64,000 nt of DNA from Orlajensenia sp001423545 (GCA_001423545.1 LMOK01000003.1:868001-932000); one strand, 5' to 3'; positions 8,107 through 16,959 are shown, counted from the first letter of the stretch. Notes: generated by a model from the sequence alone, not told the origin. Made by a program: numbers and translations.

Positions 8107-9404
8107 CACGCGGGTACGACGGAGGCCGGCTCGGCGGGCACGGGTGCGGTCGCGGGTGCGGTCGACGGGGCGGCGGCATCGGGAGCGGCATCCGTCGCCG
8201 CAGCCGGCGTCGCAGCAGCAGCCCCACTCCCCAGCAGGGCCTCGATGCTCTCGTCGCTGAAGCCGGCCTCGGCCAGCACCTCTCGGGTGTGCTCCCCGAC
8301 CAGCGGCGCACCGCGGTAGAGCCGGGGCGGCGTCTTGGAGAACCTGTACGGGAAGCCGGGCGTCTTCACGTGACCCTCGGTGGGGTGGTCGTACTCGATG
8401 AATGTGCCGTTGTGGGCGATCTGGGGGTCGTCGACGAGCTCCTGGTAGCCGAGCACGGGTCCGATCCAGATTCCGGCGGCGCCCAGGGTCTCGATCCAGT
8501 AGCCGGCCGGCTTCTCCCGGAGCTTCGCGGCGGTCTTCGCGTGGATCTCGTCGCGGCGGGTCCAGCCCTCCACCTCGCTGTTCCAGCCCTCGAACGCCGG
8601 CTCGTCGATGAGGCGTCCGAGCTCGTGGAGGTCGGCGAACGCCAGCGCGACATAGCCGTCGCTGGTCGCGAAGACCCCGTACGGCGCCCGGATGTAGACG
8701 TGGGCGTGCGGCTCGGCCGAGCGCTCCTGGGTCTTCTTGCCGACGGTGAACACCGACAGCTCCTGCATCTGCAGGGTGGTGAGGGCGTCGAGCATGTTGA
8801 CGGTCACGAACTGGCCCTCGCCCGTGCGCTCCCGGTGGAGCAGTGCGGCGAGAACGCCCTCGAAGGCCGTCGACGCCGTGATCGCGTCGGCCAGGTACTG
8901 GCCTGCCGGCGACGGCTCGTCGCCGTGGCGACCGGCGGAGAGCATCGCCCCCGACATCGCCTGCAGCAGCAGGTCCTGACCCGGGCGGTCGCGGTAGGGG
9001 CCGTCCTCGCCGTAGCCCGAGATCGAGACGTAGACGATCGCGGGGTTCACCGCCCGCAGCGACTCGTAGTCGACGCCGAGCCGGGCCGCGACTCCCGGGC
9101 GGTAGTTCTGCAGGAAGACGTCGGCTCCCCGCACCAACTCGCGCAGGGCTTCCGATCCGTCGACGCTCTTCAGGTCGAGCGCCACCGAGCGCTTGTTGCG
9201 GTTGAGCGAGAGGAACGACACGTTGATCTCGTTGCCTGCCGCCCCGCCCGCGGCAGCGTGACGCTGCCACTCGCCGCTGGTCGGCTCCACCTTGATCACG
9301 TCGGCTCCCAGGTCGCCGAGCCGCTGCGCCGCGAAGGGCCCGGCCATGGCGATGGAGCAGTCGATGACGCGGTAGCCCGCCAGCACTCCGGTGGTCTCGG
9401 TCAC
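8106..9404 (-). CDS. CaiB/BaiF family CoA-transferase
   Basis: A 432-residue family III CoA-transferase. N-terminal YRVIDCSIAMAGPFAAQRLG and LGADVIKVEP are typical, and the catalytic Asp is in AGQYLADAITAS, the formyl-CoA-transferase position. RYRDRPGQDLLLQAMSG (seen as PYRDRPGQDLLLQAMSG) also fits. The GTG start at 9404 overlaps the preceding oxidoreductase stop (GTGA). The last forty or so residues form an Ala/Pro/Thr-rich low-complexity tail, unusual for the family. It should transfer CoA to a carboxylate intermediate for the enoyl-CoA hydratase two genes downstream; acceptor unknown. Confidence 0.9.
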   Translation of the reverse strand: MTETTGVLAGYRVIDCSIAMAGPFAAQRLGDLGADVIKVEPTSGEWQRHAAAGGAAGNEINVSFLSLNRNKRSVALDLKSVDGSEALRELVRGADVFLQNYRPGVAARLGVDYESLRAVNPAIVYVSISGYGEDGPYRDRPGQDLLLQAMSGAMLSAGRHGDEPSPAGQYLADAITASTAFEGVLAALLHRERTGEGQFVTVNMLDALTTLQMQELSVFTVGKKTQERSAEPHAHVYIRAPYGVFATSDGYVALAFADLHELGRLIDEPAFEGWNSEVEGWTRRDEIHAKTAAKLREKPAGYWIETLGAAGIWIGPVLGYQELVDDPQIAHNGTFIEYDHPTEGHVKTPGFPYRFSKTPPRLYRGAPLVGEHTREVLAEAGFSDESIEALLGSGAAAATPAAATDAAPDAAAPSTAPATAPVPAEPASVVPA

Positions 9405-10477
9405 GGGGTCCCCCTGTTGTCGTCGTCGTGCACGAGCACCTCGGCGCCGCCGGCAGCGGCGCTGCGCAGCATGGCGTCGATGAGCTCGACGGAGCGTGCT
9501 GCGACCTCGGCATCGGAGTTGTTCTCGGTGCTCGCTCCGGTGATGAGGTCGATGAAACGGTTCGGCGGCACGATGCACTCGTAGGCGCCGGAGCCGGGCG
9601 GCACGTCGAGGTCGAACTTCTGCCCGTCGTAGCGGTGCAGCGACATGCGCTCGCGCTCGGTGTCGAGCAGCAGCACGCCCTCGGTGCCGAAGATGCGGAT
9701 GTCGACCTGGTACGGATCGCCGTCAGGAACCGTCGCCGCGCCCGACAACGACCCGAGCGCGCCGTCGTCGAAGGTGATGACGGCAGCGTTGAAGAGGTCG
9801 ACCGCCGCTCCCCCGGTCGAGACCTTCGCCATGACGGATGCCGCCCGCAGTCCGCTCAGCCAGAACAGCAGGGCGCTCGAGTGCGTCACCTGCCCGTGGG
9901 CGTAGCCGCCGCCGTGGGCCGGCGACTGCCAGGTCGACGGGTCGGGACCGCTGGTCTGCGAATCCCAGAGCGCCCGGATGTGGTTGGTGTCGCCGGCGAA
10001 CAGGCCCCGCGTCGGGGAGGCCATGTGGCAGAGCACGTGCTGGATGGTGCCGAGGTGGCCGGCGTCGACGAGCCGCTTGGCCTCGATCGTGAACGGCTTG
10101 TAGTTCCAGCCGTAGGGCGCCAGGAAGTGCACACCGGCGGCCTTCACGCGGTCGGCGAGGTCCCACCCCTGCGCCGCGTTCAGTGTCACGGGCTTCTCCA
10201 CCAGAACGTGCAGGCCGCGGTCGATCGCCGCAGCCGCCTGGGCGTAGTGCAGGTCGTGAGGGGTCGAGACGACCACGGCGTCGAGGCCGGCGTCGAGCAG
10301 CTCCGAGTAGTCGGTGGTGGCCATGCCGAAGCCGAACTGGTCGCGCACGGTACCGAGCTCGGGCCCGATGCCGCAGACTCCGACGAGCTCGACGTCGTCG
10401 CGGCCCGCGAAGATCGGGAAGTGGTTGCTGGTGGCCCACCACCCCGCGCCCACGGCGCCGAGGCGCACGCGGCTCAT
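9401..10477 (-). CDS. Gfo/Idh/MocA-family oxidoreductase
   Basis: A 358-residue NAD(P)-dependent sugar/inositol dehydrogenase-type protein. The Rossmann start is RLGAVGAGWWATSNHFP; the cofactor/catalytic EKP motif appears as HVLVEKPVTLN. Later SPAHGGGYAHGQVTHSSALL fits the substrate side of this family. ATG at 10477 overlaps the previous stop (ATGA). Placed after an ABC importer, a lactonase-like hydrolase and an acid-sugar dehydratase, it probably oxidises the imported sugar or a derivative. Substrate unknown. Confidence 0.9.
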   Translation of the reverse strand: MSRVRLGAVGAGWWATSNHFPIFAGRDDVELVGVCGIGPELGTVRDQFGFGMATTDYSELLDAGLDAVVVSTPHDLHYAQAAAAIDRGLHVLVEKPVTLNAAQGWDLADRVKAAGVHFLAPYGWNYKPFTIEAKRLVDAGHLGTIQHVLCHMASPTRGLFAGDTNHIRALWDSQTSGPDPSTWQSPAHGGGYAHGQVTHSSALLFWLSGLRAASVMAKVSTGGAAVDLFNAAVITFDDGALGSLSGAATVPDGDPYQVDIRIFGTEGVLLLDTERERMSLHRYDGQKFDLDVPPGSGAYECIVPPNRFIDLITGASTENNSDAEVAARSVELIDAMLRSAAAGGAEVLVHDDDNRGTP

Positions 10478-11445
10478 CGGGCGTCACCCGGTGCCGGCGC
10501 CCAGCGCCGACGGCCGTCGACGACCTCCGACGAGACGAGGCCGCGGCGCTGCATCCGTTCGAGGTTCCCCGTGACGGGGAAGACGGCGTAGTCCAGGGCC
10601 TCGGCGTTCCACGGTCCGAGCCGCTCCCCTGCGGCCCGCACGAGTTCCAGGGTGGTCGCCGGGCCGGCGCTGCGCGCCAGTTCCTCCGCGAGCACGGTGT
10701 CGATCAGTTCGGTGTACTCCACGCTCTCGTCGAGGAACGCCGTGGCGTCCTCCCCCTCGTAGACCGGATAGTGCGCGGTGAGCACGAGATCGGCGTCGAG
10801 CGCCCGGAAGGCATCGATCGAGGCGAGGTACGGGTCGACGTCGCGGTAGGTCGGCGGGAAGGCCGGCCGGCCGTCGGCGAAGGGCACCGTCGCTCCGAGG
10901 GTGGCGTCGCCGATCACCAGGGCGCGGTTCGACGGGTCGTGCACGGCGATGTGGCCCGGGCTGTGTCCGGGGACGTGCAGGATCGTGACGACGCGATCGC
11001 CGAGGTCGATCTGCTCCCCGCCCGTCACGACCCTGTCGACGGGCACCAGGTCGGAGACCGAGCGCAGGTAGGCGGTGGTCTCTGCCGGGTCGTCGAAGCC
11101 GTCGGTGTCGCGGAACTCGCCGTAGCGCACGTCGATGAGACGCTGCACATCCTCGGTGAGTTCGCGGTCGAGTTCGTGCACGAGCAACTCGACGCCCGGA
11201 ATGGCAGCCTTGAGCGCGCCGTTGCCGCCGGTGTGGTCGAAGTCGCAGTGCGTGTTGATCGCCCAGAGCACGGATGCCGGATCGATGCCGTTCGCAGCGA
11301 GGTAGGGCAGCAGCGTGTCGGTGATCGACTCCCGGATGCCGGTGTCGACGAGGAGCGCGCCTGCCGGGCCGACGAGCAGGTGGAGTGCCACGAAGCGCTC
11401 GCCGAGCGGGGCCTCGATGCGGTGCAGGCCGGGGCGGATCAGCAT
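10474..11445 (-). CDS. Metallo-beta-lactamase-fold hydrolase, variant metal motif
   Basis: A 323-residue MBL-fold protein. The opening LLVDTGI strand, the metal motif INTHCDFDHTGGNG, VLHVPGHSPGHIAVH, GDATLG and a C-terminal LTAHYPVY are in the right order. The classical HxHxDH is HxDxDH here, so one metal-1 His is Asp. The final His ligand is in TAHYP. The start MLIRPGLHRIE at 11445 gives the normal N-terminus, four bases after the upstream gene. In a sugar pathway a lactonase or thioesterase role would fit; the family alone does not decide. Confidence 0.82.
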   Translation of the reverse strand: MLIRPGLHRIEAPLGERFVALHLLVGPAGALLVDTGIRESITDTLLPYLAANGIDPASVLWAINTHCDFDHTGGNGALKAAIPGVELLVHELDRELTEDVQRLIDVRYGEFRDTDGFDDPAETTAYLRSVSDLVPVDRVVTGGEQIDLGDRVVTILHVPGHSPGHIAVHDPSNRALVIGDATLGATVPFADGRPAFPPTYRDVDPYLASIDAFRALDADLVLTAHYPVYEGEDATAFLDESVEYTELIDTVLAEELARSAGPATTLELVRAAGERLGPWNAEALDYAVFPVTGNLERMQRRGLVSSEVVDGRRRWAPAPGDAR

Positions 11446-11449
11446 GATG

Positions 11450-12601
11450 TCAGCGCTCCACGCCGTCCAGCACGAGACGGAGGCCGGCGCGCTCGGGGCG
11501 CACGTGCGGACCTGCCGGATCGGACCAGTCGGCGGTGCTGGCCGCGGCGGTGATGGCGTCGACGTCGATCGTGATGCCGGCACCCGGTGCGTCGCTCAGC
11601 ACGATTCCGCCGTCGATGAACTCGTGGTCGACGTTGATGCCCGTGGCGAAGCGCACCCCCTGCACCTCGGTCGTGAGGTGGTTCGGGATGGCCGACATGG
11701 CGTGGGCCACCGCCGGGTTGGCGTTGTAGCCCACCGGGCTCACCGGCAGGTCGCGGGAGGCGGCGACAGTGGCGAGGCGCAGCAGATGCGTCACGCCCCA
11801 GACCGCTCCGGCCTGCACGACGTCAGGGGCTCCGGCGTCGAAGAGCGGGCGGAACTGCTCGACACCCGTGAGGTTCTCGCCCGTCGCCACGGCGGCGCGC
11901 ACGGCGTTGCTCAGCCTGGCGTGGCCGACGGCGTCCCAGCGGCGCAGCGGCTCCTCCACCCAGAGCAGGTCGATCTGCTCCTCGAGGGTGCCGATGTAGC
12001 GCACGGCCTGCTTCACCTGCCAGGACTCGTTGGCGTCGAGCATGAGGCCGGGCTTGGAGGTGTTGCGGCGGAAGACGCCGTCGATGATGCGCAGGCGCCG
12101 CAGGTCGGCATCCGGATCGAACCCGCCCTTGAGCTTGCCGGCGACGTAGCCGCGATCGGCGAACTCGGAGTAGAAGGCCTCAAGCTGGCCGTCGTCGAGG
12201 GCGATGTCGAGCCCGGAGGCGTAGGCCGGGATGAACTTGTCGCGTCCGCCGAGCAGGCGCCAGAGCGGTTCGCCGGCGGCCTTGGCCTTGATGTCCCACA
12301 GGGCGGCGTCGATGGTGGCGATGCCGCCGTAGGTCGCGCCGGCGTGACCCGACTTGAAGACCTGGGCCAGCATCCGGTCGAAGAGCACCGAGACGCTGCG
12401 CGGATCCTCGCCCTCGATGGCCGGGAACAGACGGGCGATGTCGGAGTGCGAGCCCATGCCGACGCCGGTGATGCCCTCGTCGGTGTCGATGAGCAGGATC
12501 GGGACATCGGTGACGGCGTCGGTGATGTGGCCGTTGATGTCGCCGACCGCCCGATGCCATTCATGCCGGCTCGAGAGGGTGCGGTACCCGGTGATCTTCA
12601 T
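11450..12601 (-). CDS. Enolase-superfamily acid-sugar dehydratase (MR/MLE family)
   Basis: A 383-residue mandelate racemase/muconate lactonizing enzyme family member. It has the N-terminal capping domain and a barrel with a KxK motif (AGKLKGG). The three metal ligands are in LMLDANESW, WVEEPL and TGENLTG. Proteins with this architecture beside sugar importers are usually aldonate or uronate dehydratases, giving 2-keto-3-deoxy acids. The segment that usually carries the catalytic His reads PVSPVGYNANPAVAH, so the exact base is unclear. It overlaps the permease stop by four bases. Substrate unknown. Confidence 0.88.
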   Translation of the reverse strand: MKITGYRTLSSRHEWHRAVGDINGHITDAVTDVPILLIDTDEGITGVGMGSHSDIARLFPAIEGEDPRSVSVLFDRMLAQVFKSGHAGATYGGIATIDAALWDIKAKAAGEPLWRLLGGRDKFIPAYASGLDIALDDGQLEAFYSEFADRGYVAGKLKGGFDPDADLRRLRIIDGVFRRNTSKPGLMLDANESWQVKQAVRYIGTLEEQIDLLWVEEPLRRWDAVGHARLSNAVRAAVATGENLTGVEQFRPLFDAGAPDVVQAGAVWGVTHLLRLATVAASRDLPVSPVGYNANPAVAHAMSAIPNHLTTEVQGVRFATGINVDHEFIDGGIVLSDAPGAGITIDVDAITAAASTADWSDPAGPHVRPERAGLRLVLDGVER

Positions 12602-13500
12602 TCCTTGGTACCTCCGGCGGTCATGCCCTCGACGAGGAATCGTTGGGCGAAGAGGAAGATGATCAGGATCGGCGCCACCGAGAGCAGGGTGGCGAGCGCC
12701 AGGGTCGGCAGCTCGATCACGATGCTGGTGGCCGTGGTCGGGTTGAACGCCGGCACGTTGGCCAGCAGGTTCGACAGACCGACCTGCACCGGGATCTTCT
12801 GTCCGCCGACCACGAGGAACGGCAGGAAGTAGTTGTTCCAGTTGGCCACGAAGCTGAAGAAGCCCACGAGGGCGATCACCGGTGTGGCCAGGGGCATCGC
12901 GACCTGGCCGAACACCCGCAGCTCCCCGGCGCCGTCGATGCGGGCCGCGTTCAGCAGGTCGCGGGAGACGGCCGTGGAGAAGTAGATGTAGGTGAGGTAC
13001 ACACCGAACGGGAAGAACGAGAACGGCAGGATGACCGCGAGCGGGCTGCCGATCAGGCGCGCGGCGCTGAGCTCGAGGAAGATCGGCAGCACGAGCGCCG
13101 TGTTCGGGATGAGCATCACGATGAGGGTGGTGACCAGCAGCAGGCGGCGGCCCTTGAACTCGATGAGGGCGAGGGCGTAACCGGCCGGGATGCTCACGAT
13201 GAGCGTGATCACCAGGGCGGAGAACGAGTAGAAGACCGAGTTGCCGATCCAGGTCGTGAACACTCCGCTGCCGAAGGCGAACAGCTGGTCCCAGTTCGCG
13301 GCCAGTTGCTCGAACGACCCGAAGCTGAACGGCCCGTCGAGCAGAAGCTGCGAATTGCTCTTGGTCGGCGCGAGCACGAGCCAGACGATCGGCAGGATGA
13401 AGAAGGCCGCGAACGTGATCAGCACGATGGCCACGAGGGCCCGGCCGATCCACTGACCCGGGGAGATGGCGCGACGGCGGCGCAGGGTGATGTCACTCAC
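12598..13500 (-). CDS. Sugar ABC transporter permease (MalG-type)
   Basis: A 300-residue integral membrane protein of the carbohydrate-uptake family CUT1. Hydrophobic segments include VAIVLITFAAFFILPIVWLV near the N-terminus. The EAA loop is visible as LLNAARIDGAGELRVFGQVA. The GTG start VSDITLRRRRAIS overlaps the other permease by eight bases. It is the second permease of the importer. No ATPase gene is present, as is common in actinomycetes where a shared MsiK-type ATPase energises many CUT1 systems; that sharing is inference. Confidence 0.92.
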   Translation of the reverse strand: MSDITLRRRRAISPGQWIGRALVAIVLITFAAFFILPIVWLVLAPTKSNSQLLLDGPFSFGSFEQLAANWDQLFAFGSGVFTTWIGNSVFYSFSALVITLIVSIPAGYALALIEFKGRRLLLVTTLIVMLIPNTALVLPIFLELSAARLIGSPLAVILPFSFFPFGVYLTYIYFSTAVSRDLLNAARIDGAGELRVFGQVAMPLATPVIALVGFFSFVANWNNYFLPFLVVGGQKIPVQVGLSNLLANVPAFNPTTATSIVIELPTLALATLLSVAPILIIFLFAQRFLVEGMTAGGTKE

Positions 13501-14437
13501 TGTCGAAGAGCCTTCCGCGGAAGATGAAGATGGTGGACAGGCCGAGTGCGACCACGAGCAGCACGATCGAGATCGCGGCGGAGCCGGAGAAGTCGTTCTG
13601 CCTGAAGGCGTAGAGGTAGGCCAGCTGGTTGAGGGAGTAGTCCTCGGGCACGACGTTCTTGGTGGCCTGGGCGAGGATCTTCGGCTCGACGAACAGCTGG
13701 GTGCCTGCGGCCAGCGACATGATGCCCATGTAGCTGATCCACTTGGTGAGCATCGGCAGCTGGATGTGCCAGGCGGTCTGCACGGGGCCGGCCCCATCGA
13801 TGCGGGCCGCCTCCATGATGTCGCCGCTGATGTTGTTCAGCGCTCCGTACATGATCACGATCCAGCCGCCGGCACCGGCCCAGAAGGCGATGACAGTGAA
13901 GACCACGGGCAGGTTGCCCACGGCGACGACGCTCACCAGGGAGTCGTAGCCCATGCTCTTCAGCAGGGCGGAGACGGGGCTGACACTTGGGTCGAGCACG
14001 AACAGCCAGAGCAGCACGCTCGATGCTCCGGCGATGGCGCCGGGGATGTAGAACAGGAAGCGGGCTGCGTTGCCGAGCCAGCGCACGCGGACTGCGTGCA
14101 CGATGAGCGCGAGGATCACCACGAAGATGATGAGGCTCACGAGCCAGTACACGACGTAGAGCGCGACGTGGGCGACCGCGGGGAGGAACCTGTAGTCGCC
14201 GAAGACCCTGACGAAGTTATCGAAGCCGACGAAGGCGCCGTTGCGGGTGAAGGCGAGGTAGATGGCGTAGAGCGTCGGCAGGAGACCGAAGGCGAGCAGC
14301 AGCAGCGTGTAGCCGCTGACGAAGACGTAGCCGTAGCGTGACTGCCCCGCGTTCATCCGGCCGGCGCGCCGGCCCGCCGGACGGCGCCGTCCCGTGGGGA
14401 CGACGCCGGCCGGAGCCGGAGGAGCGGTGACGGTCAC
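13493..14437 (-). CDS. Sugar ABC transporter permease (MalF-type)
   Basis: A 314-residue membrane protein with the typical CUT1 MalF start: a proline/arginine-rich cytoplasmic stretch, then YTLLLLAFGLLPTLYAIYLA as first membrane helix. Its EAA loop is IMEAARIDGAGPVQTAWHI. The GTG at 14437 lies one base after the lipoprotein stop. Together with the downstream permease it forms the channel for the upstream solute-binding lipoprotein. Confidence 0.92.
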   Translation of the reverse strand: MTVTAPPAPAGVVPTGRRRPAGRRAGRMNAGQSRYGYVFVSGYTLLLLAFGLLPTLYAIYLAFTRNGAFVGFDNFVRVFGDYRFLPAVAHVALYVVYWLVSLIIFVVILALIVHAVRVRWLGNAARFLFYIPGAIAGASSVLLWLFVLDPSVSPVSALLKSMGYDSLVSVVAVGNLPVVFTVIAFWAGAGGWIVIMYGALNNISGDIMEAARIDGAGPVQTAWHIQLPMLTKWISYMGIMSLAAGTQLFVEPKILAQATKNVVPEDYSLNQLAYLYAFRQNDFSGSAAISIVLLVVALGLSTIFIFRGRLFDSE

Positions 14438-14438
14438 G

Positions 14439-15812
14439 TTACTTGACCGTGTATCCGTTGACCGTGGCCTCGTTCTCGAGTTCCTTCTGCCATTCCGGCA
14501 GCAGGGACTCGACCGTCTCGCCCGCCGCGATGCCGGGGATCACGATCTTGGCCCATGCGGTCTCGGGGCTCCAGCTCGTGACGTTCCAGCCGTCCCAGAT
14601 CTGCGTGGCGGCATCCGTCATCACGGTCGTGAAGTCGTCGTTGACGAAGTACTTCGCCTCGGCCTGCTTGTCGAGCCACTTGGAGGCTGCGGTCGTGTAG
14701 GCCGGGTAGCCCGACGACGCGTCGACCTGGAACTCGTCGGCACTCGTGACGAACTCGAGGAACGTCTTCACCGCATCGAGGTTCTTCGAGTGGCTCGATG
14801 CGTACCACTCGCCACCGCCGACGTTGCCTGCTGCGACCTCGCCGCCGTCCCACTTGAGAGCGGGAGCGACGCCGATCTGGCCGGCCGGGGTCTTGAGTCC
14901 GCCCTGGAAGATGGCCCCGGTGTACCAGACCGGTCCGGGAACGCCCACGAGCTTGTCGGCGTACTTCGCCGCGAAGTCGGCGCTGAAGAAGCTGTCCTGG
15001 ACGAGCGTGCCGTTGGCGAGCATGCCGTCGATGATCTTCGAGATGCCCTCGGAGTTCGGGTCGGCCGTGTCGGAGTGGAAGACCCCGGATTCGGGCGACT
15101 GGAACACGGGCGACTCGCTGCCGCCGTAGTAGACGTAGGTCATGAAGCTGTCGCCCATGCTGCCCAGGATGTAGCCGGGGTGCTCGGCGGCGAGCTTGTC
15201 TCCGAGTTCTCCGTACTCCTCCCACGTGGTGGGCACGTCGTAGCCGAACTGGTCGAGCAGCGCCTGGTTGTAATAGAAGACCGTCTGCGCGAGGTCGTTG
15301 CGGAGCGCGTAGGTGGTGCCGTCGATCGTGGCGTAGTCGAGCGAGCCCTTCGCGAAGCCATCGAGGAAGTCCTGGTCGAGGAAGCCCTTGTTGAGCGGCG
15401 CGGCGAAGCCCTGCTCACCGTTGGCGGTCTGCTTCGACGCCCAGATCGCGTCATTCTGCTGGGTGGAGAAGACCACGTCGGGCCAGCCCTCGCCGGCCTG
15501 GTCCATGAGGGTGATCTTGCTCTGGAACGATCCGCTGCCGCCAGCGGAGCCGTCGTAGGTCTCGTACTTGATCTTGATGTCCGGATACTTCTTCTCGAAG
15601 GCCGTGACGGCGGGCTCACGGGAGGCGTCGACCCACACCGTGATCTCGCTGTCCTTCACCTGCTCGGCGGGCGTGAAGCCGTACTCGCTGTCGGTGTCGC
15701 CGCCCGAAGCGGCCGGAGAGCATCCGCTGAGGACGAGGAGTCCGGCTGCCGCTGCTGCGGCCACGGACATGAGCCGAGTGACTCGGCGTCGGGAGGACGA
15801 TTGCTGTGACAT
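14439..15812 (-). CDS. Sugar-binding lipoprotein of ABC importer
   Basis: A 457-residue extracellular solute-binding protein of the CUT1 family and first gene of the operon. A charged start (SSRRRVTRLM), a hydrophobic stretch and the lipobox LVLSGC predict a lipid-anchored protein outside the membrane. Aromatic-rich segments such as GGGEWYASSHSKNLDA and the closing WAKIVIPGIAAGETVES match sugar binders. The ATG at 15812 has AGGA eight bases upstream; the ATG at 15821, three codons earlier, is too close to that site. The ligand is unknown but is presumably the substrate of the downstream enzymes. Confidence 0.92.
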   Translation of the reverse strand: MSQQSSSRRRVTRLMSVAAAAAAGLLVLSGCSPAASGGDTDSEYGFTPAEQVKDSEITVWVDASREPAVTAFEKKYPDIKIKYETYDGSAGGSGSFQSKITLMDQAGEGWPDVVFSTQQNDAIWASKQTANGEQGFAAPLNKGFLDQDFLDGFAKGSLDYATIDGTTYALRNDLAQTVFYYNQALLDQFGYDVPTTWEEYGELGDKLAAEHPGYILGSMGDSFMTYVYYGGSESPVFQSPESGVFHSDTADPNSEGISKIIDGMLANGTLVQDSFFSADFAAKYADKLVGVPGPVWYTGAIFQGGLKTPAGQIGVAPALKWDGGEVAAGNVGGGEWYASSHSKNLDAVKTFLEFVTSADEFQVDASSGYPAYTTAASKWLDKQAEAKYFVNDDFTTVMTDAATQIWDGWNVTSWSPETAWAKIVIPGIAAGETVESLLPEWQKELENEATVNGYTVK

Positions 15813-15875
15813 TGAAAGCATCCTGTTCTGGTCGGCTTCTCTGACGACTAAAGCACCCTGGCAGGGCCAAGAGTG

Positions 15876-15905
15876 ATTACATCATACATCTTACCAAAGC
15901 ATCAA
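15876..15905 (-). promoter_or_regulatory. Candidate promoter of the sugar/CoA operon
   Basis: Minus strand: TTGATG (15905-15900), 18-bp spacer, TGTAAT (15881-15876) in an AT-rich patch that stands out from its surroundings. It lies between the importer lipoprotein and the divergent FadR/GntR regulator, where the regulator's site is expected; no clean palindrome was recognised. Confidence 0.4.
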
Positions 15906-15961
15906 GTAGGCTCGAGAAATGGTCATCATAGGTGTGACGTCGTGGTGGGTAGGCTGTGCCC

Positions 15962-16729
15962 ATGCACGCTGAGACGACAGCCCCCGCTGAACGCGGATCG
16001 GCGTACGTGCCGACCATCGCGGCCCGTACGCGCAGCCCCCGCCTCGGCGTCACCGTCGTCTCCGACCTCGTCGACGCCATCGTGCGCGGCGACATCGAGC
16101 CCGGATCGTCGCTCCCGCCCGAGGCTGTTCTCTGCGAGCAGTTCGGCGTCAGCAGAACGGTCATCCGCGAATCCGTGAAGCGCCTGGAGGAGAAGGGCCT
16201 CGTCGCCGTGGCCCAGGGCCGGGGCACCCGCGTGCTGCCCATCGAGTCGTGGAACATGATCGACGCCACGGTGCTCTCGGCGCTGGTCGCCAACGACGAG
16301 ACCCTCGGAGTGCTCGACGACCTGAGCATGGTGCGCGCCACCCTCGAGGCCCTCATCGCCCGCGATGCCGCCCAGGTGCGCACCGAGGCCCAGCTCGCAG
16401 CCCTGCGTGACGCTCTCCAGCTCATGCGCGACACCATCGGTGACGAGCCCGCGTTCAACCAGGCCGACGTCGTCTTCCACGCCGTCGTCGGCGAGATGAC
16501 CGACAACCGCCTCGCCGACAACATCGTGAAGACGCTCTTCCACCAGGCGCGCTCGAGCGCCCGTTTCAGCCTGCACAGCGAGCTCGAGCTCACTCTCGAC
16601 GAGCACGTCACCGTCTTCGCGGCCATCGAAGCCGGCGACCCGGCCGCCGCCGAGGCGGCCATGCGCACCCACATCACCGACGCCTGGGAGCGCCGCCGCC
16701 CGCCGAGCCCGCGCCACCGCCCGAGCTGA
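15962..16729 (+). CDS. FadR/GntR-family (FCD) transcriptional regulator
   Basis: A 255-residue regulator. The winged-helix start VVSDLVDAIVRGDIEPGSSLP, FGVSRTVIRESVKRLEEKGLV and GRGTRVLP is classical GntR. The C-terminal FCD domain has metal-site residues in DVVFHAVVGEMTDN and TLDEHVTVFAAIEAGD. ATG at 15962 has an AGG nine bases away. Divergent placement from the importer operon implies control of that operon, with an acid sugar or intermediate as effector, as for UxuR/ExuR-like and sugar-acid FCD regulators. Confidence 0.92.
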   Translation: MHAETTAPAERGSAYVPTIAARTRSPRLGVTVVSDLVDAIVRGDIEPGSSLPPEAVLCEQFGVSRTVIRESVKRLEEKGLVAVAQGRGTRVLPIESWNMIDATVLSALVANDETLGVLDDLSMVRATLEALIARDAAQVRTEAQLAALRDALQLMRDTIGDEPAFNQADVVFHAVVGEMTDNRLADNIVKTLFHQARSSARFSLHSELELTLDEHVTVFAAIEAGDPAAAEAAMRTHITDAWERRRPPSPRHRPS

Positions 16730-16769
16730 CGGCTCGCGCCGAGCAGCATCCGTCGGCCGGCGCGTGAGA

Positions 16770-16789
16770 CCTCGATGAGAATCTCGAGG
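16770..16789 (+). terminator. Weak hairpin after FadR/GntR gene
   Basis: CCTCGA (16770-16775) pairs with TCGAGG (16784-16789) across an eight-base loop, 41 bp after the regulator stop. A second GC hairpin, CCCCC and GGGGG around GAAC, lies at 16817-16830. Neither has a good T-tract. The rest of the gap to 16959 holds TTGACG at 16807 and a possible TGGAAT at 16831, a weak promoter candidate for the glycosidase. Confidence 0.35.
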
Positions 16790-16959
16790 AATCTTTCCCG
16801 ACCCTCTTGACGACGCCCCCCGAACGGGGGTGGAATGGCGGTCCAATCAAGCCCGTGTGTGAAGGCACCGCAACGTAGCCGTCTTCCAGACCCCCACGAC
16901 GCGAGGCACTCCCGACATTGCATCGCGGACGACAACGGCAATGAAGTCGGGAGTCTGAC

